Shown: positions 1 to 8,713 of the stretch, in pieces
How the letters are laid out: each line of letters starts with the position of its first letter
How positions within the stretch are numbered: the first letter of the stretch is position 1
Origin: a virus
DNA: 30,586 nt
Virus record (IMG/VR): IMGVR_UViG_3300010885_021743
Location: 1 to 30,586 of that record
Strand: one strand, 5' to 3'
The notes under the pieces: generated by a model
Told to the model about the DNA's origin: nothing
Seen by the model: only the letters and a program-made list of their open reading frames with translations
Database searches by the model: none
Translations under genes and position numbers: made by a program

Positions 1-1326
1 CACAACACTATTGGCGCCAGAAGACGCCGTGACGCCCGTGCCGCCAGAGCCAACGGCAAGCGTGCCGGCAAGCGTAATCGTGCCGCTTGTTGTAATAGGC
101 CCGCCCGACGTTGTGAGGCCCGTGGAGCCGCCCGCAACGCTGACGCTGGTTACGGTTCCGGTGGTTGACGATGCCGCCAAAGTGCCGCCAGCCGAAAGCG
201 TCAAGCCAGAGCCAACTGTTACCGCGCCAGGGGATGCCGATGCCGTGCCGGGATTGCCCAACAAAGAATTGCCCGCAATCGACGCGAGGATAATGGTTCC
301 CGACGTCGTAATCGGACCCCCGGAAAGCCCGGTGCCGGTGCTGATGCTCGTGACAGTGCCTGAGCCTACCGAGATCGAGATCGTGCCGCCCAAAGAAACC
401 GGGGTGCTGTTAATCGTAATTGCGCTATTGGCCAGGGCGCTATTGGGGATTGCCGCAAAGCCCGTGCCGATAGCGCCTACCGTCAATGTCCCGACGCCCG
501 TAATGCCCGTATAACTTCCCGACAATCGCAACGCAGGCAATGTGCCAGAAGAAATGTTGCCCGCGTTCGTGGTGTCAATCGTCGCCGATGCAGCCAGGCC
601 AGATACGGCACTCGACGCAATGGCAATGGCGGTCGGCGTAACGCCAGACACACGCCCGTAAGCATCGGTCGTGATGACCGGCACCGACGATGCAGAGCCG
701 TATGCGCCTGCGGTGCCGATTGTTCCCAGGCCAATAGTGACTGCGGAGGAGCCCGAATAAGACGCTCCAGTCAACGGGCTGGAGATTGTTAGCGCGAACG
801 GGTTGGAAGCCGTAATTGTGCCTGCACCGCCCAACGCAATAGTGGTGCTATTGACCGTGACGCTGCTGTTGGCAAGCGCCGTGTTGGGAATTGCCGTAAA
901 CCCGGTGCCAATCGCGCCAACCACCAGCGTTCCAACGTTGGTGATGCCAAGTTGATTCAAACCAATCGAACCTGTGCTGGTGATCGTCCCGCCGGTCAAC
1001 GGGCTAAGTGCGGTGATGCTGGTGACGGAGCCTGAATTGGTTGCGGCGATCGTAATTGCGCCAGCCGTGTTGTTGATCGAAACGCCAGATCCAGCCGTCA
1101 ACGTATTTAGGACATAACTGGTCCCGTTTCCGATCAGCAATTGCCCGTTTGCAGGCGCAGTCGTGACACCAGTGCCGCCATTAACCGCGGCGACAGGATA
1201 CGCCAAAGCAGCAATGGAGCCGAGAGTGACAGAACGGGCGGTAATGTCGCTGGGACGCGCGATTGGAGCCCGATCCGTGCTTTGTGGTGTCGTAAGTGTT
1301 GCTTGGCTGATCGATGTATTAGTCAT
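1..1326 (-). CDS. Tail fibre protein, partial (C-terminus beyond left edge)
   Basis: An open frame of 442 codons starts at ATG 1326 and stays open to base 1, so the 3' end is missing. The start follows a GGGGA ribosome-binding motif about 7 bases upstream that overlaps the end of the preceding gene. The protein is almost entirely Gly/Thr/Ser/Ala/Ile with motifs typical of trimeric phage fibre shafts: AVNGGTGVTT near residue 47, GTVTSVS near 390, ITTSGTITLAG near 411 and GSGGTGVTAS near 427. A segment around residues 131-168 is repeated around 279-314 (AIGTGFTAIPN versus AIGTGFAAIPN), a period of about 147 residues. It probably forms an elongated beta-structured receptor-binding fibre attached to the baseplate. 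The receptor-binding tip would be in the missing part. Fibre identity is confident; the exact role (side fibre or central fibre) is not. Confidence 0.85.
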   Translation of the reverse strand, partial: MTNTSISQATLTTPQSTDRAPIARPSDITARSVTLGSIAALAYPVAAVNGGTGVTTAPANGQLLIGNGTSYVLNTLTAGSGVSINNTAGAITIAATNSGSVTSITALSPLTGGTITSTGSIGLNQLGITNVGTLVVGAIGTGFTAIPNTALANSSVTVNSTTIALGGAGTITASNPFALTISSPLTGASYSGSSAVTIGLGTIGTAGAYGSASSVPVITTDAYGRVSGVTPTAIAIASSAVSGLAASATIDTTNAGNISSGTLPALRLSGSYTGITGVGTLTVGAIGTGFAAIPNSALANSAITINSTPVSLGGTISISVGSGTVTSISTGTGLSGGPITTSGTIILASIAGNSLLGNPGTASASPGAVTVGSGLTLSAGGTLAASSTTGTVTSVSVAGGSTGLTTSGGPITTSGTITLAGTLAVGSGGTGVTASSGANSVV

Positions 1327-1329
1327 GCG

Positions 1330-2259
1330 TCATCCCCAGAACCAAGCGCCATTTCCGCTTTCCAGCCCCCAAAGTCCAAGGCCACTTTCCAACGCAATCC
1401 CGTTGTTGACCCAAACGAACGGAGGGCCAAATCCCGGATCAGGCGGAAGCGAGAACGGAGGAACGGAATAGTCCATATCAATTGGCAGCGTAACTGGCCA
1501 GGAGAATGTTCTTCCTGCATCCGTGGCAACGTCAACCCGGACTGTGTAAACGCGCCCCGCAACGCCACCTGCCAGCCAAATTTCAACGTCGTAATTTCCC
1601 GACAGGTTTAAATAGGTTGTTTGCAGTTCGCCCGCGCCAGATGGAGCGATGCTAATCGCCAACGAGTAGATGCCATCGGCATATTGAGAAATTGGCGCCG
1701 CCGCATCAAGGTAATAATCAAGGTCCTCTTGCGCCTCGGCCACCGGCCATTGCAGGAAGATATTGCCCGCTTTCGGAATGGCAATTGTCCTGGCCAGCGA
1801 CGTGACTTCTGTGCTGGTCGGGATAGACGGCACAACCGGCGTAATCGGTCGATAGGGTCCAGAGTAGGTCCAAGTGACAACGGATCCAAAGCCTGGCACC
1901 GGAGCAATCGGCAGCGGGTATGTGGCAAACTCCGCGCTAACCGGCAGCGTCACCACCCAGGAATACTCGCGTGCAAGCTGAGTGATTGCGTCCACGCAAA
2001 CAAAGTAAGTTCGACCGGCAACACCGCCAGACAACTTGACGTTGATGATGGCGCCCGTGACTGTGACGCTGACGGGCGCCATCTCGCCTGAACCGGAAGG
2101 CGTAACACTGACTGACGCCGACGCAATGTAATCGTTGCCAACCGCAAGCGTGGCGTCAATCAGGTAGTCAAGAATGTCCGCCGGTTCCGCAATCGGCCAT
2201 TGCAAGAACTCATTTCCTGCTGCGTAAAGGACGATAGTGCGGACGGTCGAATTGCTCAC
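1330..2259 (-). CDS. Tandem-duplicated fibre-tail adaptor-like protein
   Basis: 309 residues with a GTG start directly after the TAA of the upstream gene and a GGAAG motif a few bases before it. Two copies of one beta-rich domain are visible. Each begins near an LQWPxAE motif (about residues 19 and 168), continues with LDYxxDA, then SGxGE, and ends with LSGGVAGRTY or LAGGVAGRVY followed by a W-VTLP strand. The same domain occurs singly in the gene at 3850-4248. The pattern resembles phage fibre-tail adaptor proteins, which link fibres to the baseplate (inference from motif memory). The C-terminal 30 residues form a Gly/Trp-rich tail (GLGLWGLESGNGAWFWG). It sits between two fibre genes, which supports a fibre attachment role. 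Confidence 0.65.
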   Translation of the reverse strand: MSNSTVRTIVLYAAGNEFLQWPIAEPADILDYLIDATLAVGNDYIASASVSVTPSGSGEMAPVSVTVTGAIINVKLSGGVAGRTYFVCVDAITQLAREYSWVVTLPVSAEFATYPLPIAPVPGFGSVVTWTYSGPYRPITPVVPSIPTSTEVTSLARTIAIPKAGNIFLQWPVAEAQEDLDYYLDAAAPISQYADGIYSLAISIAPSGAGELQTTYLNLSGNYDVEIWLAGGVAGRVYTVRVDVATDAGRTFSWPVTLPIDMDYSVPPFSLPPDPGFGPPFVWVNNGIALESGLGLWGLESGNGAWFWG

Positions 2260-3237
2260 TTAGCTTCCGATCGCAAACCAAGTAATTCTGACGGTGTTGG
2301 TGATTGGTTGCGCCGACATGCCTGCTGTATCGCAAGAGAACGTGTATCCCGTTGACGAAAGAGCAGCCGGATAAACGGTCAAAGCAACCCAACCGGGAGA
2401 CGAAGCGTTGTTTGGAGTTCCCCAAATTCCATAAGCAGCGGTTGGGAATGCAACGGGAAATGTTCCGGCAATAGACGCAAGGTTGCTTCCGGTCGGAAGC
2501 GTGCCAGACACACCCCATTTTAAAATCAACCCAGTCGGAAGCGTTTGCGACCCGGAAGAACCAAGGGAAGATGCAAACTGACCGAAATTGACGGCCTGGG
2601 TGGCGCCGCTTCCTGCAGCAACCGCAAACACCTGACCTGAGCTGCCAGCAATCGGCGCTGCGTAGTTTCGGACGTAGGCAGTGGTTGCCAGCTTTGTGGT
2701 GTTGTCAGATGTGGCCGGTGTCGGCGCTGCAGGCGTGCCAGTGAACGTCGGGCTGTTCAAAGGTGCCTCTGCGATCCAAACAGCACTTCCTGATGGGCCA
2801 GACGTCGTGCAAACCCACAACAATCCGTTTGTTGTATCCCAGACCATCGAAGGAGAGTTCGACGCACTTGCCGCCTGGCCAGCGACAGCGCCGTTCGGGT
2901 TGCCAGCGTTGTAAATAACCTGGCCCAGCGCGTTCATCGTTCCGGCAGTCAGCAAGTTCTGAACAAGGGCGCCAGTAGCCCACGTTGATGCCGTGGTCCC
3001 TTCTTGACCGCGAACAATGGTGAACGTGTCGGTGGAACGAGCCGTCACATGGACGATTTCCGGCGAAGGACTGCTGCCCGTTGCCGGGTTAAGCGTGACT
3101 TTAAAATACTGCCCAGTGCCAGGCGAAGGGAACAATGCGCCTGTGCCGCTGGCGACAGTAAGCGATGTTGCAGAAGTGGTCGTGATGGGCGAAGCCAACG
3201 TCGTGGTGGCGTTGTTCGTCCACATAATTTGGGTCAT
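2260..3237 (-). CDS. Tail fibre protein with gp53-like C-terminal region
   Basis: 325 residues, ATG start overlapping the upstream stop as ATGA. The N-terminal part (1-115) is a small beta domain containing [13 protein letters not shown], a motif common at the base of phage fibres. Residues about 160-195 carry a classic tail-fibre repeat ([16 protein letters not shown] followed by [12 protein letters not shown]). The last 90 residues ([10 protein letters not shown], then [13 protein letters not shown]) resemble the C-terminal domain of gp53-like phage fibre proteins, which usually forms the distal tip. It is likely a receptor-binding fibre or tail tip. It lies in a cluster of fibre genes, and the next gene starts at its stop codon. 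Confidence 0.8.
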   Translation of the reverse strand: MTQIMWTNNATTTLASPITTTSATSLTVASGTGALFPSPGTGQYFKVTLNPATGSSPSPEIVHVTARSTDTFTIVRGQEGTTASTWATGALVQNLLTAGTMNALGQVIYNAGNPNGAVAGQAASASNSPSMVWDTTNGLLWVCTTSGPSGSAVWIAEAPLNSPTFTGTPAAPTPATSDNTTKLATTAYVRNYAAPIAGSSGQVFAVAAGSGATQAVNFGQFASSLGSSGSQTLPTGLILKWGVSGTLPTGSNLASIAGTFPVAFPTAAYGIWGTPNNASSPGWVALTVYPAALSSTGYTFSCDTAGMSAQPITNTVRITWFAIGS

Positions 3238-3440
3238 TTATGCCCCCGAAAATGCTTGGCCATTGAAGTGCTATCGCCTTTCACCACGGCGTCCATGTAG
3301 CTGTGGATCTCGTCTTTGCGCGCAACGCCAGCCGTCCGCAAAGCGATGGCGACGGCTTGTTTCTGCGGTTTGCCAGCTTCAACTTCACGCTTAATGTTGC
3401 GTGAGATTGCTTCGTGACTTTTCCCTTTTTCAAGAGGCAT
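3234..3440 (-). CDS. Small conserved phage protein ([12 protein letters not shown] motif)
   Basis: 68 residues with an AAGGT ribosome-binding motif 7 bases before the ATG; its stop overlaps the next gene as ATGA. The sequence is basic and helical, with the motif [13 protein letters not shown] near residues 22-34 that I recognise from many small phage proteins of unknown role located near structural genes. There is no signal peptide or membrane segment. The translational coupling to the fibre gene suggests co-expression. Function unknown. Confidence 0.75.
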   Translation of the reverse strand: MPLEKGKSHEAISRNIKREVEAGKPQKQAVAIALRTAGVARKDEIHSYMDAVVKGDSTSMAKHFRGHK

Positions 3441-3449
3441 GGTTTGACC

Positions 3450-3836
3450 TTACCAAACGAAGACGGTGAAAGCGTGGGCGCTGGTTGCTGCGTTGGCTTT
3501 TAGCGTGACGGCTGCCGCAATGGCAGGAAGCTGATACCCAGCGCCAGGCGCCAAAGTGAGCGTCGTGCCGTTGCCACCAGCCGCAGTCGCCAGAGGCGTG
3601 CCGACCAAATCAATGTAAAGCGGTTCTGCTGTGACAATCTTTTGTTCGGCGGCAGTCAACGGATTGTAGATATATCCGCCGTTGATGACGCCGGTCAAAA
3701 CAGTGACAGCCGTTCCGCCAGTTGTAATGGCAGACGCCGTTGCAGCCCGCGGCGTCCAACCGGCGCCTCCCGGACCAGGAACAATCCAGCCTGGAATAGC
3801 GCCGCTGGCCGAGCCTTGTGAATTGGAAAACGACAT
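3450..3836 (-). CDS. Small beta-rich virion-associated protein, unknown function
   Basis: 128 residues. The start is ATG 3836, with AAAGG upstream. The N-terminus is Gly/Pro-rich (IPGWIVPGPGGAGW) and the rest is rich in Ala, Thr and Val with alternating hydrophobic strands and no catalytic motif. It includes GYIYNPLTAAEQ near residue 54, and LYIDLVGTP near residue 73. I do not recognise a named family. Its place between an adaptor-like gene and fibre genes suggests a fibre-associated or decoration role, by context only. Confidence 0.65.
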   Translation of the reverse strand: MSFSNSQGSASGAIPGWIVPGPGGAGWTPRAATASAITTGGTAVTVLTGVINGGYIYNPLTAAEQKIVTAEPLYIDLVGTPLATAAGGNGTTLTLAPGAGYQLPAIAAAVTLKANAATSAHAFTVFVW

Positions 3837-3849
3837 GCCAGAAGCCTTT

Positions 3850-4248
3850 CTAAGTGTGAATTGGAGTGCTGTAGCCTGGAGACGGAGGTGTTGATAACGG
3901 ATAAGACGCCAATTCAGAACTCATCGGCAATCGAATATACCATGAGAAATCACGCGCCGCAGTAGTTATGACGTTGATATTGACCGTATACATACGACCA
4001 GCTACCCCGCCAGACACCCAAATTGTAATCACATCTCCGTAAAACGAAATGCTGTTGATCAACAGTTCGCCTGTTCCGTAAGGCGACACGCAGGCAGATG
4101 CTACTGAAATGACATCGCCTACGTCGATCAAAGCAGCCGAAATGTCCAACGCATAGTCCAAGACGTCATCTGGTTGCCCAGGGGGCCACCGCAATCCGCT
4201 TTGCCAGGGCGGAACGACGTAGACTGTGCGATTGGCTGACGTGATCAT
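3850..4248 (-). CDS. Fibre-tail adaptor-like protein (single domain)
   Basis: 132 residues. It is one copy of the domain that is duplicated in the gene at 1330-2259: WPPGQPDDVLDYALDI near residue 21, an SPYGTGE turn near 55, and VSGGVAGRMYTV near 78 followed by a DFSWYIRLP strand. The WPP..PDDVLDY and SGGxAGxxY motifs match phage fibre-tail adaptor proteins as I remember them. It probably joins a fibre to the baseplate or to another fibre. It lies within the fibre cluster, 11 bases after the preceding small gene, with an AGG motif before its ATG. Confidence 0.7.
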   Translation of the reverse strand: MITSANRTVYVVPPWQSGLRWPPGQPDDVLDYALDISAALIDVGDVISVASACVSPYGTGELLINSISFYGDVITIWVSGGVAGRMYTVNINVITTAARDFSWYIRLPMSSELASYPLSTPPSPGYSTPIHT

Positions 4249-4259
4249 TGTGCCTGGAC

Positions 4260-4460
4260 TTACCCGGCCACGGGTTCGGCTTTAGGCTCTTCCGGCGCAG
4301 ACGCCGCAATTGCTGCAAGCTGATCTTCGCCCTGCGTCCGAATCGCCAGGATCATGTCGGCGACCTTTGCGAACGGAAGATCGCCAAGCGCAAGAAGCAT
4401 CTTGTTGATCTGAGAGACGGTGAACGTCAGAGTAATCGGATGATCATCAGACACGGGCAT
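4260..4460 (-). CDS. Small acidic protein, unknown function
   Basis: 66 residues with a good AGAGGA ribosome-binding motif about 9 bases before ATG 4460. The first 50 residues are predicted mainly helical (INKMLLALGDLPFAKVADMI). The last 15 are Ala/Glu/Pro-rich and likely unstructured. It lies between a 58-residue gene and the single-domain adaptor. Small helical proteins in this position often accompany fibre genes, but no function can be assigned from the sequence. Confidence 0.7.
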   Translation of the reverse strand: MPVSDDHPITLTFTVSQINKMLLALGDLPFAKVADMILAIRTQGEDQLAAIAASAPEEPKAEPVAG

Positions 4461-4516
4461 TGTGGTTTTCCTCTATTGTAATGCCGAAAGTGAGTAGCTT
4501 GCTGCGGGCGTTGTAG

Positions 4517-4693
4517 TTACGAGGCGGGTGCGATGGTAAGTTGACCCTCTGCCACCAACACCATCATGTTGGCGTAATCCGGGCAGGCTGATTCAATTGG
4601 CACAAACGTCGTGATGCCGTTGATATCAACCCGGATTGCGTTTAACTCACCGTTGGAATTGTTGCAATATTGAGCGTTTGTATAAACCGGCAT
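4517..4693 (-). CDS. Small conserved phage protein (58 residues)
   Basis: A short gene of 58 codons plus TAA. The ATG at 4693 is preceded by GGAG 9 bases upstream and lies 3 bases after the stop of the long fibre gene. The protein starts MPVYTNAQY, has a short beta hairpin (AIRVDINGITTFVPIE) and ends with an EGQLTIAPAS strand. This matches a type of small protein, NG-x-I-x(n)-FVP followed by a G-x-LTIA end, that I recognise from the fibre regions of other phages. Its function is unknown. It may be a fibre-associated or chaperone-like factor. Confidence 0.75.
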   Translation of the reverse strand: MPVYTNAQYCNNSNGELNAIRVDINGITTFVPIESACPDYANMMVLVAEGQLTIAPAS

Positions 4694-4696
4694 TGT

Positions 4697-6316
4697 TTAA
4701 AGCTCCGCAGATGCTGTGTAAGAGACAATGACAGAAACAAACGTATTAGTTGTTGGCGTTGGAGTTGTTGCTGCGCCTGTTACTTGCAAACTGTACGACT
4801 GGTTTGCTCCAAAATCCACCGCAAGCGCAGAACAGTTTGCATATGTAGTTACATTAAAAGTCATAGCCGGAATTATTCGCATGGAAACTGGAAAATAAAC
4901 TGTTCCAATAGCGTTTGCGCCTGTTCCGGTATAATAGTTGCTAAGCTTGTTTGTGTTGGTTCCTGTAGAGAAAAAATACCGTTGGCACAGCATCAGAACT
5001 TCGCCAAACGGCCTGCGCTCAAACGGCGTAACAATAGACCCAGACTCAACCTGAACGCCTGTGACCGTCAAAGTTCCTGATGTAAAAGCACCCCCGTTGT
5101 TGGGTGAAATTACAATTTGCAAGCCGTTAACAGCGTTGGCAGGCAAAGCTATTTGAACCGAATAAATTGTAGCCGTAGTTGTTACTGTCCATGTTCCTGT
5201 TGCAATTGAGGTTTTGCTTGTATAATTGTCAATTGCTGTTGGATAATACGCTGTCCACGCTACGGTTTGCCCCACTGATGCAAAGATTGTTGCAGAAAGA
5301 GTCACGGTTGTGCTGGCCAAGTCTGCTATATTATTGGATTCTATGTTTTGATTTATTGCCGTTGCTGTATTTGATGCCGCACCCGTTATTTGAAGAGCAT
5401 ATTGATATCCGGTTGGGCCAGCTATTTGCGCGACGGTGGCGGGCGCCGCGCCGGTCCAGCTAACAAAAAACCGATCTAGCGTATATGCGCCATTTGCCGG
5501 TGTCGTAAAGCTTGTCCCGCGTTGGGCGACTCCCATTGCTCCATTGATGATGCGGTTTCGCATGAACGACGAAGCCATCGCAAGATTACCGACTAACGTG
5601 GCGTTTTGCGTCGTGCTGAGCGTCAACGCTGTGGTGCTGTTGGATTGCAACGTCAATGCAGTTGATGCACCAGCGTTGATAATCGGAATGACCGCTGTGC
5701 CGGAAACAGTTGGGCTTGTAAGGGTCGGAGTTGTAATTGTCGGGCTGGTTGCCAAAACATTAGCGGTGCCAGCCGTGCCGGTAGAGGACGTTGACCCGGT
5801 GCCACCATTGGCAACGCCAAGAACCGTTTGACCCTGGATGGTCGTCGCGCCTGTCCAGATGCCGATCTGGCCAGTAGTTGGCGTTCCGACGTTGGTCACA
5901 ATGCCCGATGTTGCAGGTGTCGAGGACGTCCACGTCGTGCCATTTGACGCCAGGATGTTTCCGGTCGTGCCAGGCGCCACATTTTGAACTGCGCTTGTTC
6001 CGTTGCCGAGCAGCACGTTGTTGGTTGACAGAGTGGCCAAGCCCGTGCCGCCGTTGGCAACGCCAAGCGTGCCAGTTACGCCGGTTCCGCCAAGCGGAAG
6101 GCCGGTGGCGTTTGTAAGGGTCAAGCTTGTTGGGGTCCCAAGAACCGACGAACCAGAAAGCGTAACACCCGACAGCGACAAGCCGGAAATGGACGTGATC
6201 GTTGAACCAAGGCCAACGGTCGACGATCCGATCGTGATAAGCGAAGAAAAGTTCGCATCCAACTGGCTCAGGGCAAGAGTTCCTGAAGCAGTGGCGAACG
6301 TGTAGGGGACTGCCAT
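4697..6316 (-). CDS. Tail fibre protein with C-terminal carbohydrate-binding-like domain
   Basis: 539 residues. The N-terminus (MAVPYTFATASGTLALSQLD) is typical of phage fibres. Residues about 30-245 form a low-complexity Gly/Thr/Ser shaft with GLPLGGTG, GVANGGTGLATL, LLGNGTSAVQN and a second GVANGGTGS. From about residue 253 the protein changes to a globular beta domain that begins RNRIINGAMGVAQRGTSF and includes an ALQITG strand and ERRPFGEVLMLCQRYFF, a pattern common in receptor- or sugar-binding fibre tips. The DNA for this C-terminal half looks clearly more AT-rich than the shaft part, which suggests independent acquisition. It is the first fibre gene after the DUF2612 baseplate gene and so is the best candidate for the main host-recognition fibre. 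Confidence 0.85.
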   Translation of the reverse strand: MAVPYTFATASGTLALSQLDANFSSLITIGSSTVGLGSTITSISGLSLSGVTLSGSSVLGTPTSLTLTNATGLPLGGTGVTGTLGVANGGTGLATLSTNNVLLGNGTSAVQNVAPGTTGNILASNGTTWTSSTPATSGIVTNVGTPTTGQIGIWTGATTIQGQTVLGVANGGTGSTSSTGTAGTANVLATSPTITTPTLTSPTVSGTAVIPIINAGASTALTLQSNSTTALTLSTTQNATLVGNLAMASSFMRNRIINGAMGVAQRGTSFTTPANGAYTLDRFFVSWTGAAPATVAQIAGPTGYQYALQITGAASNTATAINQNIESNNIADLASTTVTLSATIFASVGQTVAWTAYYPTAIDNYTSKTSIATGTWTVTTTATIYSVQIALPANAVNGLQIVISPNNGGAFTSGTLTVTGVQVESGSIVTPFERRPFGEVLMLCQRYFFSTGTNTNKLSNYYTGTGANAIGTVYFPVSMRIIPAMTFNVTTYANCSALAVDFGANQSYSLQVTGAATTPTPTTNTFVSVIVSYTASAEL

Positions 6317-6333
6317 CTAAAAAACACCCATAA

Positions 6334-7065
6334 TTAGTAGTTGACCCACGAAAGAGTAACCAAAGAATTGTTCTGCCACGCTACGGTGGCGCCGGAATTG
6401 TTCGCCCACAACACATTTCCGCCAACAGGCCCTGTCACGGTGACGGTGTAGGCAAACTGGAATGGCAATTCAGCAGCACCACTGTCAATAGCTGCTTTAA
6501 GTATCGTGGCCAACGGATAAGTCGGCATGGTGATGCTGACGGCATTGCCAGCACCAAACGTCACGCTGATTTGATACGTCGTGTTTACGCCAGGATCTGC
6601 GCCTTGGTCCCCGGTCAAGAACCGCATGATGCGCCGTTTCAACCAGCGGACATTGAACGTCTTGCCGTCGCCCTTGTAAAAATGCCAGGTCAACAGCCGT
6701 TTGTAGACATCGTCCGTGGTTACAAACGTCGTTCCAGACGTCGATGTTTGGCTGTTCAACGGATACTTGTAGTTCGACCCATACGTGTTCAGCGGACCAT
6801 ATGAAGCAGGCGCAGTCCCAGGAATGTCGGCTCTTGGATAACCGTAGATGCCTTTTCCAACCCAATCTAGCAAATCACCAGTGATTGTCGGACTGGTATA
6901 AACAGGCAAATTTAGCTGATTGAACGTATTGACGTATTGCTGGGCTATTGCGTTGTAGGAATATACAAACGCTTGCAAATCGTCATCATCAGAATATTGC
7001 TGATACAAATATGATGGAATGGCGTTTTGCAGGCAGTTATTGCTAAAGCTGGTGGAACCGCTCAC
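6334..7065 (-). CDS. Baseplate wedge protein, DUF2612-like (gpI analogue)
   Basis: The frame is open from 7128, but the better start is GTG 7065, preceded by AGGGG 8 bases upstream and placed 5 bases after the stop of the J-like gene. This gives 243 residues. The features fit DUF2612-type proteins at the fibre end of the baseplate: an N-terminal helix with DDDLQAFVYSYN, LPVYTSPTITGDLLDWVGKGIYGYPR in the middle, then DDVYKRLLTWHFYKGDG and WLKRRIMRFLTG. The C-terminal 50 residues are beta-rich (NNSGATVAWQNNS) and may be the docking site for a fibre adaptor. Its role is to connect the baseplate wedge to the tail fibres. Confidence 0.75.
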   Translation of the reverse strand: MSGSTSFSNNCLQNAIPSYLYQQYSDDDDLQAFVYSYNAIAQQYVNTFNQLNLPVYTSPTITGDLLDWVGKGIYGYPRADIPGTAPASYGPLNTYGSNYKYPLNSQTSTSGTTFVTTDDVYKRLLTWHFYKGDGKTFNVRWLKRRIMRFLTGDQGADPGVNTTYQISVTFGAGNAVSITMPTYPLATILKAAIDSGAAELPFQFAYTVTVTGPVGGNVLWANNSGATVAWQNNSLVTLSWVNY

Positions 7066-7069
7066 CTCA

Positions 7070-8713
7070 TCACCCCTGAGTGATTGTGATATTTGAAAGC
7101 GCTGTCGAGAAATAACCTTCCGGATCACCAGGGATGATGCCGCCGGTCGTCTGCGACATGGATCCGCTGTTGGCGTTATAGGCTAAGCCAGTCGAGTTGT
7201 AGGGGATCGTAAACGAATAAGGCGTGAGGACGGTCGGCGTCCACATGCCATTAATCAACGCCGTTCCGGTCGCACCAGAAATGGCGATCGTGATAGAGCC
7301 GGAAAGGCCATGCGGAAGAGGTGTGTAAATTGTCGTCGTGGTTCCGACACCAATGCTTGAGATCGTCAACGGTGCCGCCGAAATTCCATTAATGGAAACG
7401 GTAAAAATCATTCGCGTCAAAAGCCGTGTTGGAAGAACGCTTGCTGTTGCAATCTGGAATGCGTTTTGAAGTTCAAAAAGATTGATCGGAGATCCGACTG
7501 GAATGCTGTTGATATACGCCGCCAAGTCAATAGCACCCAAAGACGCCATTGTGGCGGCAGAAACCGTGTTTGTGGACGTCGTGTTCCACACCAAACCAAT
7601 GGTGACATATTGCACAACAGGAACAACAAACGGCACCAAATAGGTGTTCGGGTAATCCGTGATTGTGATGTATTGCGTGCGAGCATTGGATGCCAAAGCG
7701 CCACCGCCGCCATACGTAGGCGCAGACGTCGAGTTGTAAGGGATGCTGAACGTAGTCGTCGAAAGAACCGTGATTGTCCATGTGGCGTTGGCGCCGATCA
7801 TGCCAAGAACACCAGAGATCGTGACGCTGTTTCCGGTCGTCAGGCCATGCGGGAGCAGCGTCGTCACAACAGCCGCCGAGGCGTTGCTGATGCCGCTAAT
7901 CGTGCCAGTCTGAGATCCTGCCAAGGTAGATGTGTCAAAAATGGAAGAATAGATCGCATATGCAATCTGATACGGGTCTGCACTGCCGCCGACAATAATT
8001 TCCCAGGTCGAGCCGACTTGCACCACGGAAACCAACCGGATTTGAACACCAGAGACGTTTCCAAGCAGCGTTTTAAGATAACGCGCCATCCCCATCGAGG
8101 CAGCCAAACCAGCTTGCAAAACTTGCGACCGATAATTTTCAACGGTCTGCGCGCCGGAACTGGGCGTTCCGACAAGCGGATTAGTAACGGTCAGCGTGTA
8201 TCCCGAAGGAACAGACGTGGCGATCGTTGTGACGGTGTTAGCGGGTATCGCCCAGGATCCAGATTGAGTCGCCACGCAATAAAGAGACGGACTTGTGCCG
8301 CCCGTGCTGATGATCCCGCCATCCTGCACAATGTATTGGTATGTGCCGTCAGACACGTAGAACCCGATAGGAATGACGTATCCGGCAGTTCCAGTAAACA
8401 CCACGTAGACGCTGGCGTTCGTCGCCTGGCCCTGCTGCACACCGTAGATCTGACCGAGCTGATTGAGAATGAATTGATTGGCGCCATATGGCGTGATCGA
8501 ATTGACCAGTTCGACAAGGGCCGAATTGCACTGCATGATTGAGGCGACATCAGTGCTGCTGATGTCCTCAATCAGCGTCCCAGGCAGGTTTGCCGTATAG
8601 CCAGGATTGGTCGCGGCGACAGCAGTGAGCAAAGTCGTTTGAACGTCCGCAGGAACTGCCGGAACCATGCCAGCAGGCCCCAGGACGATCGGGATCGTTG
8701 TGCTGCCGCTCAT
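7070..8713 (-). CDS. Baseplate J-like wedge protein with two inserted beta modules
   Basis: 547 residues, ATG overlapping the upstream stop (ATGA). The N-terminus (PGTLIEDISSTDVASIMQ near residues 44-61, GANQFILNQLGQIYG near 77-91) is typical of baseplate J-like proteins, which form the wedge ring of contractile tails. The C-terminus shows the usual TRLLTRMIFTVS and PEGYFSTA motifs. The normal J fold is interrupted by two copies of a module of about 70 residues, at about 268-340 (LLPHGLTTGNSVTISG, then TFSIPYNSTS) and 450-520 (LPHGLSGSITIAISG, then SFTIPYNSTG). The same module occurs in the sheath, plug-like and decoration-like proteins of this window. It lies in the baseplate gene run between the gp25-like and DUF2612 proteins. 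Confidence 0.85.
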   Translation of the reverse strand: MSGSTTIPIVLGPAGMVPAVPADVQTTLLTAVAATNPGYTANLPGTLIEDISSTDVASIMQCNSALVELVNSITPYGANQFILNQLGQIYGVQQGQATNASVYVVFTGTAGYVIPIGFYVSDGTYQYIVQDGGIISTGGTSPSLYCVATQSGSWAIPANTVTTIATSVPSGYTLTVTNPLVGTPSSGAQTVENYRSQVLQAGLAASMGMARYLKTLLGNVSGVQIRLVSVVQVGSTWEIIVGGSADPYQIAYAIYSSIFDTSTLAGSQTGTISGISNASAAVVTTLLPHGLTTGNSVTISGVLGMIGANATWTITVLSTTTFSIPYNSTSAPTYGGGGALASNARTQYITITDYPNTYLVPFVVPVVQYVTIGLVWNTTSTNTVSAATMASLGAIDLAAYINSIPVGSPINLFELQNAFQIATASVLPTRLLTRMIFTVSINGISAAPLTISSIGVGTTTTIYTPLPHGLSGSITIAISGATGTALINGMWTPTVLTPYSFTIPYNSTGLAYNANSGSMSQTTGGIIPGDPEGYFSTALSNITITQG

